A DNA stretch of 40,029 nucleotides from an uncultured Lachnospiraceae bacterium (GTDB lineage Bacteria; Bacillota; Clostridia; Lachnospirales; Lachnospiraceae): assembly GCA_947245585.1 (NCBI GenBank), contig CAMXPV010000035.1:1-40029 (forward strand), read 5' to 3'. The notes beneath the pieces were generated by a model that saw only the letters and a list, made by a program, of their open reading frames with translations, was not told the DNA's origin and did not search any database. This document shows, in pieces, positions 8,924 through 17,245 of this stretch. Position 1 is the stretch's first letter; each line of letters starts with the position of its first letter. The translations under genes were made by a program, and so were the position numbers.

Positions 8924-10193
8924 ACTTACCCGGAACTGGGGATTAAAAATCGCTTCCTTCCTCAGCGCAGCGTTACTGTGGTTGGTTGTCACCAACATTA
9001 ATGATCCCATTGTATCTTACCGTGTGGCGGATGTGCCCGTCACAATCAGAAATGCGAACCTGATCACCGACAGGGGGCAGGTGTATGAAGTGTTGGACGG
9101 AACAGACACAATCGATACCGTTACGGTGTCAGCGCCCCGCTCGATCATTGATTCACTGGATAAAAGCAATATTGTGGCGGTGGCGGATATTAACGATTTG
9201 ACGAGTGTGGACACGGTGCCGATCAAATTGTCCACGAACAAATACAGTGATAAGTTGGACAGTATACGCGGTAATATAGACAATGTGCGGCTAAGCATTG
9301 AAGAGAAGCAGACCAGATCCCTGCAGATCAGGCCTGCCACGACGGGACAAGTGCGTGAGGGATACAAGGTGGGCGATACCACGACGGATCAGAACCTGAT
9401 TCGGATTTCCGGTCCCCAGTCTGTGATCTCACAGGTGGCAAAAGCGCAGGCGGAGGTTGATATTTCCGGTTTTACAAATAATATCGGAACGGATTCGGAT
9501 ATTCGTCTCTATGACGATAACGGTGAGGAAATCACGGCGGCAAACATTGAGAAGAGCATTACTAAGGTAAGGGTTAATGTGGAGATTCTGGAATTAAAGT
9601 CGCTGCCCGTTGTGTGTGAAGTTACAGGTACACCCGAAGCCGGTTACCAGTTTACGGGAGAACTTGAGTTCAGTAAAGGAATGATTGTGGTAGCAGCCAA
9701 ATCCCAGATTCTGGAGCATGTGGAGGCGATTGAGATTCCTGCCGGTGTTTTGGATGTGTCGAACGCCAGTGAGGATGTGACGGTTCTGGTTGATCTAAAC
9801 GAATATCTGCCGGATGGGGTAGAGTTGGCAGAAAATAATTTTGTGGGCCGGATTAATGTGACAGCAAAGATAGAGGCGGAGCGGGAACGGGCAGTGAGAA
9901 TTCCCGTAGGAAAGATTTCGTTTGAGGGATTGCCCGATCAGTATCAGGCTGTGATAACAGAGCCGGCAAACGAGTGCAGCATCATGCTGACGGGCCTGCA
10001 GGGCGCCTTGAATGAGATTACGGCGGAGGATATCATAGCGTCCGTAGATCTGGAAGCGTGGATGGCGCAGGAGGAGATGGAAGAACTTACGGAAGGCAGT
10101 TATTGGGTTCCCGTAAATGCCACGGTGGCGAATGACAATTTGAAACAGAGCGGCGTCACAGAGGTGCGGGTGCATATCATCGAGAGAGAATAA
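8913..10193 (+). CDS. cdaR: YbbR-domain protein CdaR, regulator of CdaA
   Basis: 426 residues from the ATG at 8913. This start is preferred to an in-frame TTG at 8892 because AGGGG sits six bases ahead and the protein then begins with a clean single membrane anchor (MKNRLTRNWGLKIASFLSA, helix about 10-28). The rest is extracytoplasmic and made of repeated YbbR units of about 80-90 residues, four by my reading. A recognisable repeated element is the V-P-V-x-I strand (VADVPVTIRN, LKSLPVVCEV, ERAVRIPVGK). In Bacillus and Listeria CdaR binds CdaA and tunes its activity. It overlaps cdaA and is followed 24 bases later by glmM. Confidence 0.93.
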   Translation: MKNRLTRNWGLKIASFLSAALLWLVVTNINDPIVSYRVADVPVTIRNANLITDRGQVYEVLDGTDTIDTVTVSAPRSIIDSLDKSNIVAVADINDLTSVDTVPIKLSTNKYSDKLDSIRGNIDNVRLSIEEKQTRSLQIRPATTGQVREGYKVGDTTTDQNLIRISGPQSVISQVAKAQAEVDISGFTNNIGTDSDIRLYDDNGEEITAANIEKSITKVRVNVEILELKSLPVVCEVTGTPEAGYQFTGELEFSKGMIVVAAKSQILEHVEAIEIPAGVLDVSNASEDVTVLVDLNEYLPDGVELAENNFVGRINVTAKIEAERERAVRIPVGKISFEGLPDQYQAVITEPANECSIMLTGLQGALNEITAEDIIASVDLEAWMAQEEMEELTEGSYWVPVNATVANDNLKQSGVTEVRVHIIERE

Positions 10194-10217
10194 AGGGAAA
10201 AGAAAACGGAGGTGCTT

Positions 10218-11567
10218 ATGAGCAGATTATTCGGTACGGACGGAGTCCGCGGTGTTGCAAACGAGGAGCTGTCTCCTCTTTTGGCGATGCAGCTAGGGCA
10301 GGCAGGGGCCTATGTTCTGACAAGAGAGAACGAGCATAAGCCGACGATTATGGTTGGGTGCGATACAAGGATATCAGGGGATATGTTGGCAAACGCCCTG
10401 ATGGCAGGTGTGTGCTCTGTGGGTGCAAATGCAGTGTATGTGGGAGTGGTTCCCACACCTGCGGTGGCTTATCTCACCAGAAAATACAAGGTGGATGCGG
10501 GTGTTGTGATTTCTGCTTCCCACAATACGGTAGAGTTTAACGGTATTAAATTCTTTGATGGAAACGGTTATAAACTTCCTGATTCTCTTGAGGATGAGAT
10601 TGAGGAACTGATCAAGAGCGATATGAAAGGTGTAAAATTCCCTACAGGCGCAAGCGTGGGCAAGATCAAATACCGCACGGATGCCAGAGAGGAATATATT
10701 AATCATGCCATGAAGGCAGTGAATGTGGATCTTCGCGGCATGAAAATTGTTTTAGACTGTGCGGAGGGCGCGTCCTTCTACACTTCCGTGGAAACCATGA
10801 AAGAGTTGGGGGCGGAAGTCGTAGCTATCCACAATAATCCTGACGGTACAAATATCAACGCAAACTGCGGTTCTACGCATATGGAAGAACTGCAGGCGAG
10901 GGTGGTTTACGAAAAAGCGCAGTTGGGTCTGGCTTTTGACGGGGATGCCGACAGACTGTTAGCGGTGGATGAACTGGGAAATATTGTGGACGGCGATCAG
11001 ATTATGTCCATTGTTGGCAATCATATGAAAGCCCAGGGAAAGCTGAACAAAAATACCATCGTGGCTACGGTTATGAGTAATTTAGGCTTTTTCATCATGG
11101 GACAGAAGAATAACATTAAGATAGAGCAGACCAAGGTGGGAGACAGGTATGTGCTAGAGCGTATGCGCGAGATCGGGGCGAGCCTCGGCGGCGAGCAGTC
11201 GGGTCATGTGATCTTTTTGGATGAGAATACTACGGGAGACGGACTTCTCAGCGCACTTCACCTTTTACAGGTGTTGGTGGAGACGAAAAAGCCGCTCTCA
11301 GAGCTTTCCTCTATCATGGAGGTGATGCCGCAGGCGCTTGTGGGTGCAAAGGTGCCAAACCACAAAAAAGAGAAGTTTATGGATTATCCTGAGATCGCAG
11401 AAGCCATCTCCGCTCTTGAAAAGAAATTTGCAGGAGAAGGCCGTGTGCTGATCCGCCCGTCAGGTACGGAACCCCTTGTCAGAGTTATGATTGAGGGCAA
11501 AGACCAGAAGGTTATCAATGAGGAGGCGAAAAAGCTCGCTGAGTTGATTCAGAATATCATGCTATGA
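10218..11567 (+). CDS. glmM: Phosphoglucosamine mutase GlmM
   Basis: 449 residues from the ATG at 10218 (GGAGG five bases ahead; an in-frame GTG six bases earlier overlaps that ribosome site). It converts glucosamine-6-phosphate to glucosamine-1-phosphate for UDP-GlcNAc and peptidoglycan synthesis. The N-terminus SRLFGTDGVRGVAN is diagnostic. The phosphoserine is S101 in ISASHN, the metal site is DGDADR near 240-245, and the phosphate-binding RPSGTEPLVRVM lies near 415-426. In Firmicutes GlmM also binds and inhibits CdaA, which fits its place third in this operon. The stop overlaps the next start by four bases (ATGA). Confidence 0.98.
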   Translation: MSRLFGTDGVRGVANEELSPLLAMQLGQAGAYVLTRENEHKPTIMVGCDTRISGDMLANALMAGVCSVGANAVYVGVVPTPAVAYLTRKYKVDAGVVISASHNTVEFNGIKFFDGNGYKLPDSLEDEIEELIKSDMKGVKFPTGASVGKIKYRTDAREEYINHAMKAVNVDLRGMKIVLDCAEGASFYTSVETMKELGAEVVAIHNNPDGTNINANCGSTHMEELQARVVYEKAQLGLAFDGDADRLLAVDELGNIVDGDQIMSIVGNHMKAQGKLNKNTIVATVMSNLGFFIMGQKNNIKIEQTKVGDRYVLERMREIGASLGGEQSGHVIFLDENTTGDGLLSALHLLQVLVETKKPLSELSSIMEVMPQALVGAKVPNHKKEKFMDYPEIAEAISALEKKFAGEGRVLIRPSGTEPLVRVMIEGKDQKVINEEAKKLAELIQNIML

Positions 11568-12652
11568 AACGCGGGTTGGTTCACATTGAAATATTGCGGG
11601 TAATTGCGATCTGCTTTGTGGTTTTTAACCATACATGGACATCCGGCTATATGTTGTATTCAGCCGTCGGAAGAAGCTACCGTTATTATTACCCGCTTCT
11701 GTTTTTATCCATATTGTGCAAGATAGCCGTTCCGGTTTTCTTTATGATTTCCGGTGCGCTGCTTCTTGGCCGGGAGGAAACTTATCGGGAGCTGTACGGG
11801 AAAAGAGTTGCGCGGATGCTGCTTGCCCTGATTCTTTTCTCCTTTGTGGAGTATTGTTATAAACTGGCATTGGGGGCCGGGAATGTGGGCGCAGCGTTTC
11901 GCGCTGTTGCGGACGGATTTCGCCCGGCGGATTTTTTCAGGGGAATATACTCGGAAGAGCAGGCGGCGGCATATTGGTATCTGTACGCGTATCTGGCCTT
12001 TCTCGTCATGCTGCCTCTGCTGCGGAAGATGGTTCGCGCGATGCGGGCGGAGGATTACAGGTATCTTGTGGTATTGCAGCTTGTCATTGTGGGAGGCCTT
12101 CCGATTCTTGAATACCTTCTGTGGGGCGGCGCGTATACGGTACAGAAGGATTTTGACATCGTGTTCGTCACAACGGCAGGGGTGTTTTATCCGCTGATCG
12201 GTTATGCGTTGGAACATGTGTTGGAGGAACGGTGGTATACCGGAAAACATGCGCTGATTTTGACGGCGCTTGGCGTGGCGGCCATTGTGATCTGTTGTCT
12301 TCTCACAACAGACCGTATGCAGATCATGGGGGAGAAGACGGCGGAGGTTTTTCATAACAGTCTGATTGCGCTGCCTGCCTGCGCGGCTTATTTTACAGCT
12401 AAATTTCTGTGTGAAAAGTACAAGCTGCCGAATCCTGTCAGGCGCCTTGCGTCTGTGGCCGGCAGTACGGTTTTCGGCATTATGCTGATGGAAGATATTC
12501 TGCGCAAGGAGTTGATGGGTATATTTGAGTCCTTAAAACCGACCGTAGGTATTTTTCCGGCCTGTGTCGTCTGGGTGGCGGCGGTAGTGGTATTTGGGGC
12601 CGTGCTGTCGTGGTCGCTCAAGCGGATTCCCGGTGTGAAGAGATTGCTGTAG
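11564..12652 (+). CDS. Acyltransferase 3 family membrane protein
   Basis: 362-residue multi-pass membrane protein of the acyltransferase 3 (OafA/WecH-type) family, which transfers acetyl or other acyl groups to surface sugars. The family signature is at the N-terminus: a hydrophobic helix followed by the conserved His (VVFNHTW, His about residue 23) and later RxxR-type basic residues at cytoplasmic loops (KRVARMLL near 80-87). About ten membrane helices are visible. It starts inside the glmM stop codon (ATGA overlap) and so is translationally coupled to it. A cell-envelope sugar substrate would suit a partner of GlmM, but the actual acceptor is unknown. Confidence 0.8.
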   Translation: MKRGLVHIEILRVIAICFVVFNHTWTSGYMLYSAVGRSYRYYYPLLFLSILCKIAVPVFFMISGALLLGREETYRELYGKRVARMLLALILFSFVEYCYKLALGAGNVGAAFRAVADGFRPADFFRGIYSEEQAAAYWYLYAYLAFLVMLPLLRKMVRAMRAEDYRYLVVLQLVIVGGLPILEYLLWGGAYTVQKDFDIVFVTTAGVFYPLIGYALEHVLEERWYTGKHALILTALGVAAIVICCLLTTDRMQIMGEKTAEVFHNSLIALPACAAYFTAKFLCEKYKLPNPVRRLASVAGSTVFGIMLMEDILRKELMGIFESLKPTVGIFPACVVWVAAVVVFGAVLSWSLKRIPGVKRLL

Positions 12653-12691
12653 GGACGAGCCAGGCGGGTTCGGAATATTGTGTTTTGGGAC

Positions 12692-12720
12692 TTGTGATAC
12701 AGAACGAAAAATGATATACT
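12692..12720 (+). promoter_or_regulatory. Promoter of the HPr gene
   Basis: TTGTGA at 12692-12697 and TATACT at 12715-12720 are separated by 17 bases, 31 bases before the HPr start codon. The preceding gene ends at 12652, so HPr is probably a separate transcription unit. Confidence 0.7.
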
Positions 12721-12751
12721 TTTTATATTATCTAAGAAAGAGGAAGAGGTT

Positions 12752-13015
12752 ATGGTAAGTCAAAAGGTAGTCATAAAAAACCCGACAGGGCTACATCTAA
12801 GACCGGCAGGCATCCTATGTAAGGAAGCGATGCAGTTCAAATCTCTGATAACTTTTACATTTCGTGAGAATACAGCGAACGCCAAGAGTGTCCTAAGTGT
12901 GTTGGGGGCATGTGTTAAATGTGGCGATGAGATTGAGTTTGTATGTGACGGTGAGGATGAGGAGGAAGCCCTGAAAGCGCTGGTCAGCGCGATTGAGAGC
13001 GGTCTTGGAGAATAA
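12752..13015 (+). CDS. ptsH: HPr family phosphocarrier protein
   Basis: 87-residue HPr, the phosphocarrier between Enzyme I and sugar-specific EII proteins of the PTS. The active His15 lies in NPTGLHLRPAG (the usual Ala after His is Leu here). Ser46, the site used by HPr kinase in Firmicutes for catabolite control, is present in NAKSVLSVLG. No enzyme I or EII gene is nearby, and the gene has its own promoter and terminator. It could be the main HPr or a Crh-like variant; the intact His15 argues against Crh. The ribosome site is AGGAAGAGG. Confidence 0.93.
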   Translation: MVSQKVVIKNPTGLHLRPAGILCKEAMQFKSLITFTFRENTANAKSVLSVLGACVKCGDEIEFVCDGEDEEEALKALVSAIESGLGE

Positions 13016-13026
13016 CGTCACAGATT

Positions 13027-13053
13027 GACCCCGCTGTATACAGCGGGGTCTTT
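13027..13053 (+). terminator. Rho-independent terminator after HPr
   Basis: A perfect 10-bp stem (GACCCCGCTG at 13027-13036 and CAGCGGGGTC at 13041-13050) with a TATA loop, followed by TTT. It starts 11 bases after the HPr stop and separates HPr from leuA. Confidence 0.9.
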
Positions 13054-13084
13054 GCACGTATAAAACAGAAAGAGAGGAAGAGTC

Positions 13085-14764
13085 ATGTTGAATTATAAGA
13101 GATATCGCAGAAATCCGGTGGTAGATTACCCCGAGAGAGAATGGGTCAATAAGGAGATTGAGAAGGCACCGGTCTGGTGCAGCGTGGATTTGAGGGATGG
13201 AAATCAGGCGTTGATTGATCCCATGGTGGTTTCAGAGAAGATTGAGTTTTTTAATTATCTGATTAAACTCGGTTTCAAGGAGATAGAGATCGGCTTTCCG
13301 GCGGCCAGTCAGATTGAGTATGATTTTCTCCGGCAGCTTGTGGACCGGAAACTGATTCCCGATGATGTGGTGGTGCAGGTGCTGACACAGTGCAGGGAGG
13401 AGCTTTTGGAGCGAACCTTTGAGTCCATTGAGGGGTGCAAACAGGCCATTGTCCATATCTATAACTCCACCTCCATCTTACAGCGGGATGTGGTTTTCAA
13501 TATGAGCCGGGAGGAGATCACCAACATTGCCGTGGAGGGTGTAAAGATGGTGAAACGCCATGCCGCCAAGTTCCCTGGAAAGATTATTTTAGAGTATTCT
13601 CCGGAGAGCTTTACCGGTACGGAACTCGACTATGCGTTGGAGGTTTGCAATGCGGTACAGCGGGAGTGGGGGCCCACGAAGGAGAATCCCATGATTATCA
13701 ATCTGCCCTCCACAGTGGAGATGACGACACCAAACGTCTTTGCAGACAGAATTGAGTGGATGAACAAACATCTGGAAAACAGAGAGGCTATTATTCTGAG
13801 TATTCACCCTCACAATGACAGGGGAACCGGCGTGGCTACGGCGGAACTTGCCCTTCTTGCAGGCGCGGAGCGTGTGGAGGGAACGCTTTTTGGCAACGGG
13901 GAACGGACTGGAAACGTGGATGTCTTAAATATTGCCTACAACATGTTCTCCCAGGGTATCGATCCCAAACTTGCCATTGAGCATGTGAATGAGAGCATTG
14001 AGATCTATGAGAGATGCTGTAAGATTCCGGTGCATCCCAGACATCCCTATGCGGGGAAATTGGTGTTTACCGCTTTCTCCGGTTCCCATCAGGATGCCAT
14101 CAACAAGGGCGTTAAAGCGATGAAAGAGCGGGGCGGCGAGTATTGGGAAGTGCCCTATCTGCCCATTGACCCGGCGGATATCGGCAGGGAGTACGAACCC
14201 ATTGTGCGTATCAACTCCCAGTCCGGCAAGGGCGGCGTGGCCTTTATCATGGACACCTATTTCGGATTTAAACTGCCGAAGGGAATGCACAGGGAGTTCG
14301 CCAATGTGATTCAGGCAATCTCCGAGAAACAGGGAGAGGTTAGCCCGGATCAGATTATGGAGAGTTTCCGTCAGGAGTATCTGATGAAAAAGGAGCCGAT
14401 CCATTTCCGCAGGCTCCGGGTGGACGATCTGAGCGAGGAGACAGAGTCCGAGTTTGATACGAAGGTGACAGTGGTTTACACAGACAACGGTGTGGAAAAG
14501 AGCTTTGAGGCGGTCGGAAATGGGCCGATCGACGCGGTGAAGAGAGGGCTTCAGGAAGAGCTGAATGTGGCTATCAAGATTCTGGATTATGAGGAGCATG
14601 CGCTGCAGAGCGGCTCCAATTCTCAGGCGGCGGCCTATATTCATCTTCTGGATGCGGACGACGGCAGGGTGACCTACGGCGTGGGCGTAAGCTCCAATAT
14701 CACAAGAGCGTCGGTGCGGGCAATTTTCTCGGCGGTGAATCGGCTTAGTCTCGGAGGCGTGTAG
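13085..14764 (+). CDS. leuA: 2-isopropylmalate synthase (type II, long form)
   Basis: 559-residue enzyme that condenses acetyl-CoA with 2-ketoisovalerate, the first committed step of leucine synthesis. The catalytic TIM barrel begins with CSVDLRDGNQALIDPM near residues 32-47; the metal-binding HxH is in SIHPHNDRG near 240-248 and GNGERTGN near 273-280. A C-terminal leucine-sensing domain (about 430-559) is present, so feedback inhibition is expected. Sequence style and length fit the yeast/actinobacterial type (TIGR00970-like) rather than the 510-residue bacterial type. No leuB, leuC or leuD follow. Only 34 bases separate it from the upstream terminator, too few for a T-box leader. Confidence 0.95.
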   Translation: MLNYKRYRRNPVVDYPEREWVNKEIEKAPVWCSVDLRDGNQALIDPMVVSEKIEFFNYLIKLGFKEIEIGFPAASQIEYDFLRQLVDRKLIPDDVVVQVLTQCREELLERTFESIEGCKQAIVHIYNSTSILQRDVVFNMSREEITNIAVEGVKMVKRHAAKFPGKIILEYSPESFTGTELDYALEVCNAVQREWGPTKENPMIINLPSTVEMTTPNVFADRIEWMNKHLENREAIILSIHPHNDRGTGVATAELALLAGAERVEGTLFGNGERTGNVDVLNIAYNMFSQGIDPKLAIEHVNESIEIYERCCKIPVHPRHPYAGKLVFTAFSGSHQDAINKGVKAMKERGGEYWEVPYLPIDPADIGREYEPIVRINSQSGKGGVAFIMDTYFGFKLPKGMHREFANVIQAISEKQGEVSPDQIMESFRQEYLMKKEPIHFRRLRVDDLSEETESEFDTKVTVVYTDNGVEKSFEAVGNGPIDAVKRGLQEELNVAIKILDYEEHALQSGSNSQAAAYIHLLDADDGRVTYGVGVSSNITRASVRAIFSAVNRLSLGGV

Positions 14765-14790
14765 GAATATAAATAAAAGGAGGCGGGGTT

Positions 14791-15507
14791 ATGAATCAGA
14801 TTGAACAGTTAAGACAGTGGGTAAATGAGTCGGATAACATCGTTTTTTTCGGCGGCGCAGGCGTTTCCACGGAGAGCGGCATTCCGGATTTTCGCAGCGT
14901 GGACGGTCTTTACAACCAACAGTATGACTATCCGCCGGAAACCATATTAAGCCATACTTTTTACCGGAGAAATACGGAAGAATTTTACCGCTTTTACCGC
15001 AACAAAATGCTCTGCCTTGACGCGAAGCCAAACGCGGCGCACTTAAAGCTTGCGCAGTGGGAGAAAGATGGAAAACTAAAAGCAGTGGTGACCCAGAACA
15101 TAGACGGTCTTCATCAGGCGGCGGGCAGCGAGAAGGTGTATGAGCTTCACGGCTCGGTGCTTCGGAATTTCTGTGAATCCTGTCATAAGTTCTACGACGT
15201 GAATTATATTGCGAATTCGGAAGGCGTACCTATGTGCAGCTGCGGCGGCTCGATCAAGCCGGATGTGGTCCTGTATGAGGAGGGGTTGGATCAAAATACC
15301 CTCACCGGCGCAATCCGCGCGATCAGCGAGGCGGATGTGCTGATTGTGGGCGGCACGTCTTTGGCCGTATATCCCGCGGCGGGTCTTTTGGATTATTATA
15401 ACGGCAATAAACTGGTGCTTGTGAATAAGACGCCGACGGCCAGGGACGGCATTGCGGATCTGGTGGTGCAGGGAAGCATCGGGGAGATCTTCTCGCAGCT
15501 CGATTAA
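14791..15507 (+). CDS. cobB: NAD-dependent protein deacetylase, Sir2 family
   Basis: 238-residue class III sirtuin that removes acetyl or other acyl groups from lysine using NAD+. The NAD-binding FFGGAGVSTESGIPDFRS spans about 20-37, TQNIDGLHQ about 100-108, and the catalytic His120 sits in ELHGS. The zinc site is C-x2-C (CESC) and later C-x-C (MCSCGG). The order and length are standard for single-domain bacterial sirtuins. It starts 26 bases after leuA with AAAAGGAGG and is followed 30 bases later by the DUF951 gene; these three may share a transcript. Acetyl-CoA use by LeuA next to a deacetylase is suggestive only. Confidence 0.95.
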   Translation: MNQIEQLRQWVNESDNIVFFGGAGVSTESGIPDFRSVDGLYNQQYDYPPETILSHTFYRRNTEEFYRFYRNKMLCLDAKPNAAHLKLAQWEKDGKLKAVVTQNIDGLHQAAGSEKVYELHGSVLRNFCESCHKFYDVNYIANSEGVPMCSCGGSIKPDVVLYEEGLDQNTLTGAIRAISEADVLIVGGTSLAVYPAAGLLDYYNGNKLVLVNKTPTARDGIADLVVQGSIGEIFSQLD

Positions 15508-15537
15508 CGCGTGAGAAGAATTTCGGAGAGCGTGGAT

Positions 15538-15729
15538 ATGGATATTCAGGTGGGCGATATCTTAAAAATGAAAAAGCAGCACCCCTGCGGCAGCAGCCGG
15601 TGGGAGGTGCTTCGCATCGGTGCGGATTTTCGCCTGAAATGCGTCGGCTGCGGCCACCAGATCATGATTGCCCGGCCGAAGGCGGAAAAAAATATCCGGG
15701 GGATTGAGCGTCCGGGTGCAGACGGATAG
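15538..15729 (+). CDS. DUF951 family small protein
   Basis: 63 residues from the ATG at 15538, picked because GGAG at 15525-15528 is spaced nine bases from it. In-frame GTG codons at 15511 and 15532 lie ahead of or too close to that site. The family pattern is visible: MDIQVGDILKMKKQHPCGS, then RWEVLRIGADFRLKCVGCGHQIM with a C-x2-C pair. DUF951 genes lie near ychF and rpsF in Bacillus (yyzM), and here rpsF follows. Function is unknown; a nucleic-acid or metal-binding role is only a guess. Confidence 0.88.
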   Translation: MDIQVGDILKMKKQHPCGSSRWEVLRIGADFRLKCVGCGHQIMIARPKAEKNIRGIERPGADG

Positions 15730-15749
15730 GACTTTGCATGAAAAACGCC

Positions 15750-15796
15750 TTGCACAATCCGGACGATTATGGTATTATAGATATCCGTGATATACT
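15750..15796 (+). promoter_or_regulatory. Promoter region of the rpsF-ssb-rpsR operon
   Basis: Two possible start signals overlap: TTGCAC at 15750-15755 with TATTAT at 15773-15778 (17-base spacer), and an extended -10, TGATATACT, ending at 15796. Either gives a leader of about 65-85 bases before rpsF. I cannot tell which is used. Confidence 0.6.
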
Positions 15797-15822
15797 AATT
15801 GGGCGTAAAGCCACACATCCTT

Positions 15823-15844
15823 GCTCCTTTTTAGATGAAGGGGC
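15823..15844 (+). promoter_or_regulatory. Hairpin in the rpsF leader, candidate S6 autoregulation site
   Basis: GCTCCTT at 15823-15829 pairs with AAGGGGC at 15838-15844 around an 8-base loop (one G-U pair), 10 bases before the Shine-Dalgarno AAGGAGGG. rpsF leaders in Bacillus and E. coli bind the S6:S18 complex. I do not clearly see the bulged CCG of that motif after the start site, so this is a position-based suggestion. Confidence 0.35.
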
Positions 15845-15870
15845 CAGAGACCAAAAGGAGGGAAAGAAGC

Positions 15871-16161
15871 ATGAACAAGTATGAGTTAGCCGTTGTTGTC
15901 ACTGCTAAGATTGAAGATGACGAGCGGGCCGCTACTCTGGAGAAGGTGAAAGCCTTGGTGGAGAGATTCGGCGGGAAGATCACAGAAGTTGACGACTGGG
16001 GTAAGAAGAGACTCGCATACGAAGTGCAGAAGATGAAAGAGGCTTTTTATTACTTTATTCGCTTTGAAGCAGAGAGCACAGCTCCCGGCGAGATTGAGAG
16101 CCGCATCCGCATCATGGATAACGTCATCCGATACCTGTGCGTCAGACAAGACGAGAAATAG
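15871..16161 (+). CDS. rpsF: 30S ribosomal protein S6
   Basis: 96-residue S6, which binds S18 and 16S rRNA in the platform of the small subunit. The N-terminus MNKYELAVVV, the middle DDWGKKRLAYEVQK and the RIMDNVIRYLCVR end are typical. The ATG at 15871 has AAGGAGGG eight bases ahead; an in-frame extension to 15835 would cover the ribosome site and leader hairpin and is rejected. It is followed by ssb (15 bases) and rpsR (35 bases), the conserved rpsF-ssb-rpsR order. Confidence 0.97.
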   Translation: MNKYELAVVVTAKIEDDERAATLEKVKALVERFGGKITEVDDWGKKRLAYEVQKMKEAFYYFIRFEAESTAPGEIESRIRIMDNVIRYLCVRQDEK

Positions 16162-16176
16162 GAAGAGGTATTCTAT

Positions 16177-16620
16177 ATGAATAAAGTTATACTGATGGGA
16201 CGTTTGACAAGAGACCCCGAAGTGAGATATTCGCAGGGGGAGAACGCGACAGCGGTTGCCAGATATACGTTGGCGGTAGACCGCAGATTTAATCGCAATA
16301 ACGATGACCAGACGGCAGATTTTATCAACTGCGTGGCTTTTGGAAGATCCGGTGAATTTGCCGAGAAATATCTTCACAAGGGCACGAAGATTGCAATCAC
16401 CGGGCGCATCCAGACAGGAAGCTATACGAATAAGGATGGTGTCAGGGTGTATACGACGGACGTTGTAGTGGAGGATCAGGAGTTCGCGGAGAGCAAGAAC
16501 GCATCTGCGGCAAACGGCGGGTATGTGCCTGCTGAGAGAAATGATTCCGCTCCGGCGGCTGCAGGGGATGGGTTTATGAACATCCCGGATGGCATTGATG
16601 AGGAACTGCCGTTCAATTAA
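16177..16620 (+). CDS. ssb: Single-stranded DNA-binding protein
   Basis: 147-residue SSB. The OB fold occupies about residues 1-105 ([19 protein letters not shown], then [22 protein letters not shown]), followed by a flexible linker rich in Ala/Asn and the acidic tip DEELPFN, which recruits replication and repair partners. It coats single-stranded DNA as a tetramer. It lies between the genes for S6 and S18 as in most Firmicutes, so its level is tied to ribosomal protein synthesis. Ribosome site GGAAGAGG. Confidence 0.97.
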   Translation: MNKVILMGRLTRDPEVRYSQGENATAVARYTLAVDRRFNRNNDDQTADFINCVAFGRSGEFAEKYLHKGTKIAITGRIQTGSYTNKDGVRVYTTDVVVEDQEFAESKNASAANGGYVPAERNDSAPAAAGDGFMNIPDGIDEELPFN

Positions 16621-16655
16621 GAGGAGCGCCTTGGGCGCGAGATTGGAGGTTTATT

Positions 16656-16916
16656 ATGGCATTTAATAAAACAGACAAGCCTGACTTCCCCAAGAAAAAG
16701 GGGGGTATGCGCAGAAGAAAAAAAGTCTGCGTGTTCTGCGGTAAGGATAATGTGATCGACTATAAGGACAGCAACAAGCTTCGCAGATATATTTCCGAGA
16801 GAGGTAAGATTCTTCCCAGAAGAATTACCGGAAACTGCGCAAAGCACCAGAGAGCGCTCACAGTGGCGATCAAGCGTGCAAGACACCTTGCGCTGATGCC
16901 TTACGTACAGGATTAA
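16656..16916 (+). CDS. rpsR: 30S ribosomal protein S18 (zinc-binding form)
   Basis: 86-residue S18. It carries the C-x2-C pair (VCVFCG, C25 and C28) and a C-x2-H pair (NCAKH, C61 and H64), the zinc-holding (C+) form. Some bacteria keep a second, zinc-free copy for zinc limitation; none is seen here. The basic core [19 protein letters not shown] is typical. It is last in the rpsF operon and followed by a terminator. Confidence 0.97.
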   Translation: MAFNKTDKPDFPKKKGGMRRRKKVCVFCGKDNVIDYKDSNKLRRYISERGKILPRRITGNCAKHQRALTVAIKRARHLALMPYVQD

Positions 16917-16940
16917 TAGGGATATGGATTTTTAGGGAAT

Positions 16941-16971
16941 CGGGTGCCGTGTGCGCCCGGTTTCTTCTTTT
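16941..16971 (+). terminator. Rho-independent terminator of the rpsF operon
   Basis: CGGGTGC at 16941-16947 pairs with GCGCCCG at 16953-16959 (one G-U pair, 5-base loop), followed by a T-rich tail up to 16971. It lies 25 bases after the rpsR stop. Confidence 0.85.
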
Positions 16972-17055
16972 GAAAAAAATGCCTGATACCCCAACATTAT
17001 GTCGCTTTTCATCAAAAAAGGTCTATATATTGGTGTGGCGGTATTTGGCAAAAAA

Positions 17056-17064
17056 TGCTATACT
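17056..17064 (+). promoter_or_regulatory. Extended -10 promoter before gdpP
   Basis: TGCTATACT at 17056-17064 is an extended -10 (TG-n-TATACT) with no clear -35. Transcription would begin at about 17071, placing the whole hairpin array described next inside the 5' leader. Confidence 0.55.
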
Positions 17065-17067
17065 AAT

Positions 17068-17215
17068 GCGAGAAGAACTTCTAATCACTCGCAGTAATGA
17101 CTGCTTCGCGAAGAAGTTCTAAATCTCGCATGGGAGAATGCTTAAAAAGCAGCATTCTCCGCAAAGAGTTTCTAAGTCTCACACTGAAGAATGCCAAAGA
17201 ACGGCATTCTTTGTG
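17068..17215 (+). repeat. Tandem related hairpins in the gdpP leader
   Basis: Three consecutive palindromes. First, GCGAGA + AGAACTTCT (17068-17082) pairs with AGAAGTTCT + TCTCGC (17112-17129), enclosing an inner hairpin GCAGT-AATG-ACTGC. Second, GGAGAATGCT (17133-17142) pairs with AGCATTCTCC (17151-17160). Third, AAGAATGCC (17187-17195) pairs with GGCATTCTT (17203-17211), with CAC/GTG closing it. The segments starting near 17112 and 17164 are also imperfect direct copies of each other (AGAAGTTCTAAATCTC against AGAGTTTCTAAGTCTC, each followed by its own hairpin), so the array probably grew by duplication. With the terminator and promoter, this accounts for the gene-free stretch 16917-17245. 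Confidence 0.85.
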
Positions 17216-17245
17216 AATGACGAAAAGTATTTTATGAGGAATAAG

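Noticed and set aside
17138..17245. Longer GdpP start at 17138 or 17234.
   Set aside because: The extension runs through palindromic leader sequence and has no ribosome site; the ATG at 17246 has AGGA at five bases.
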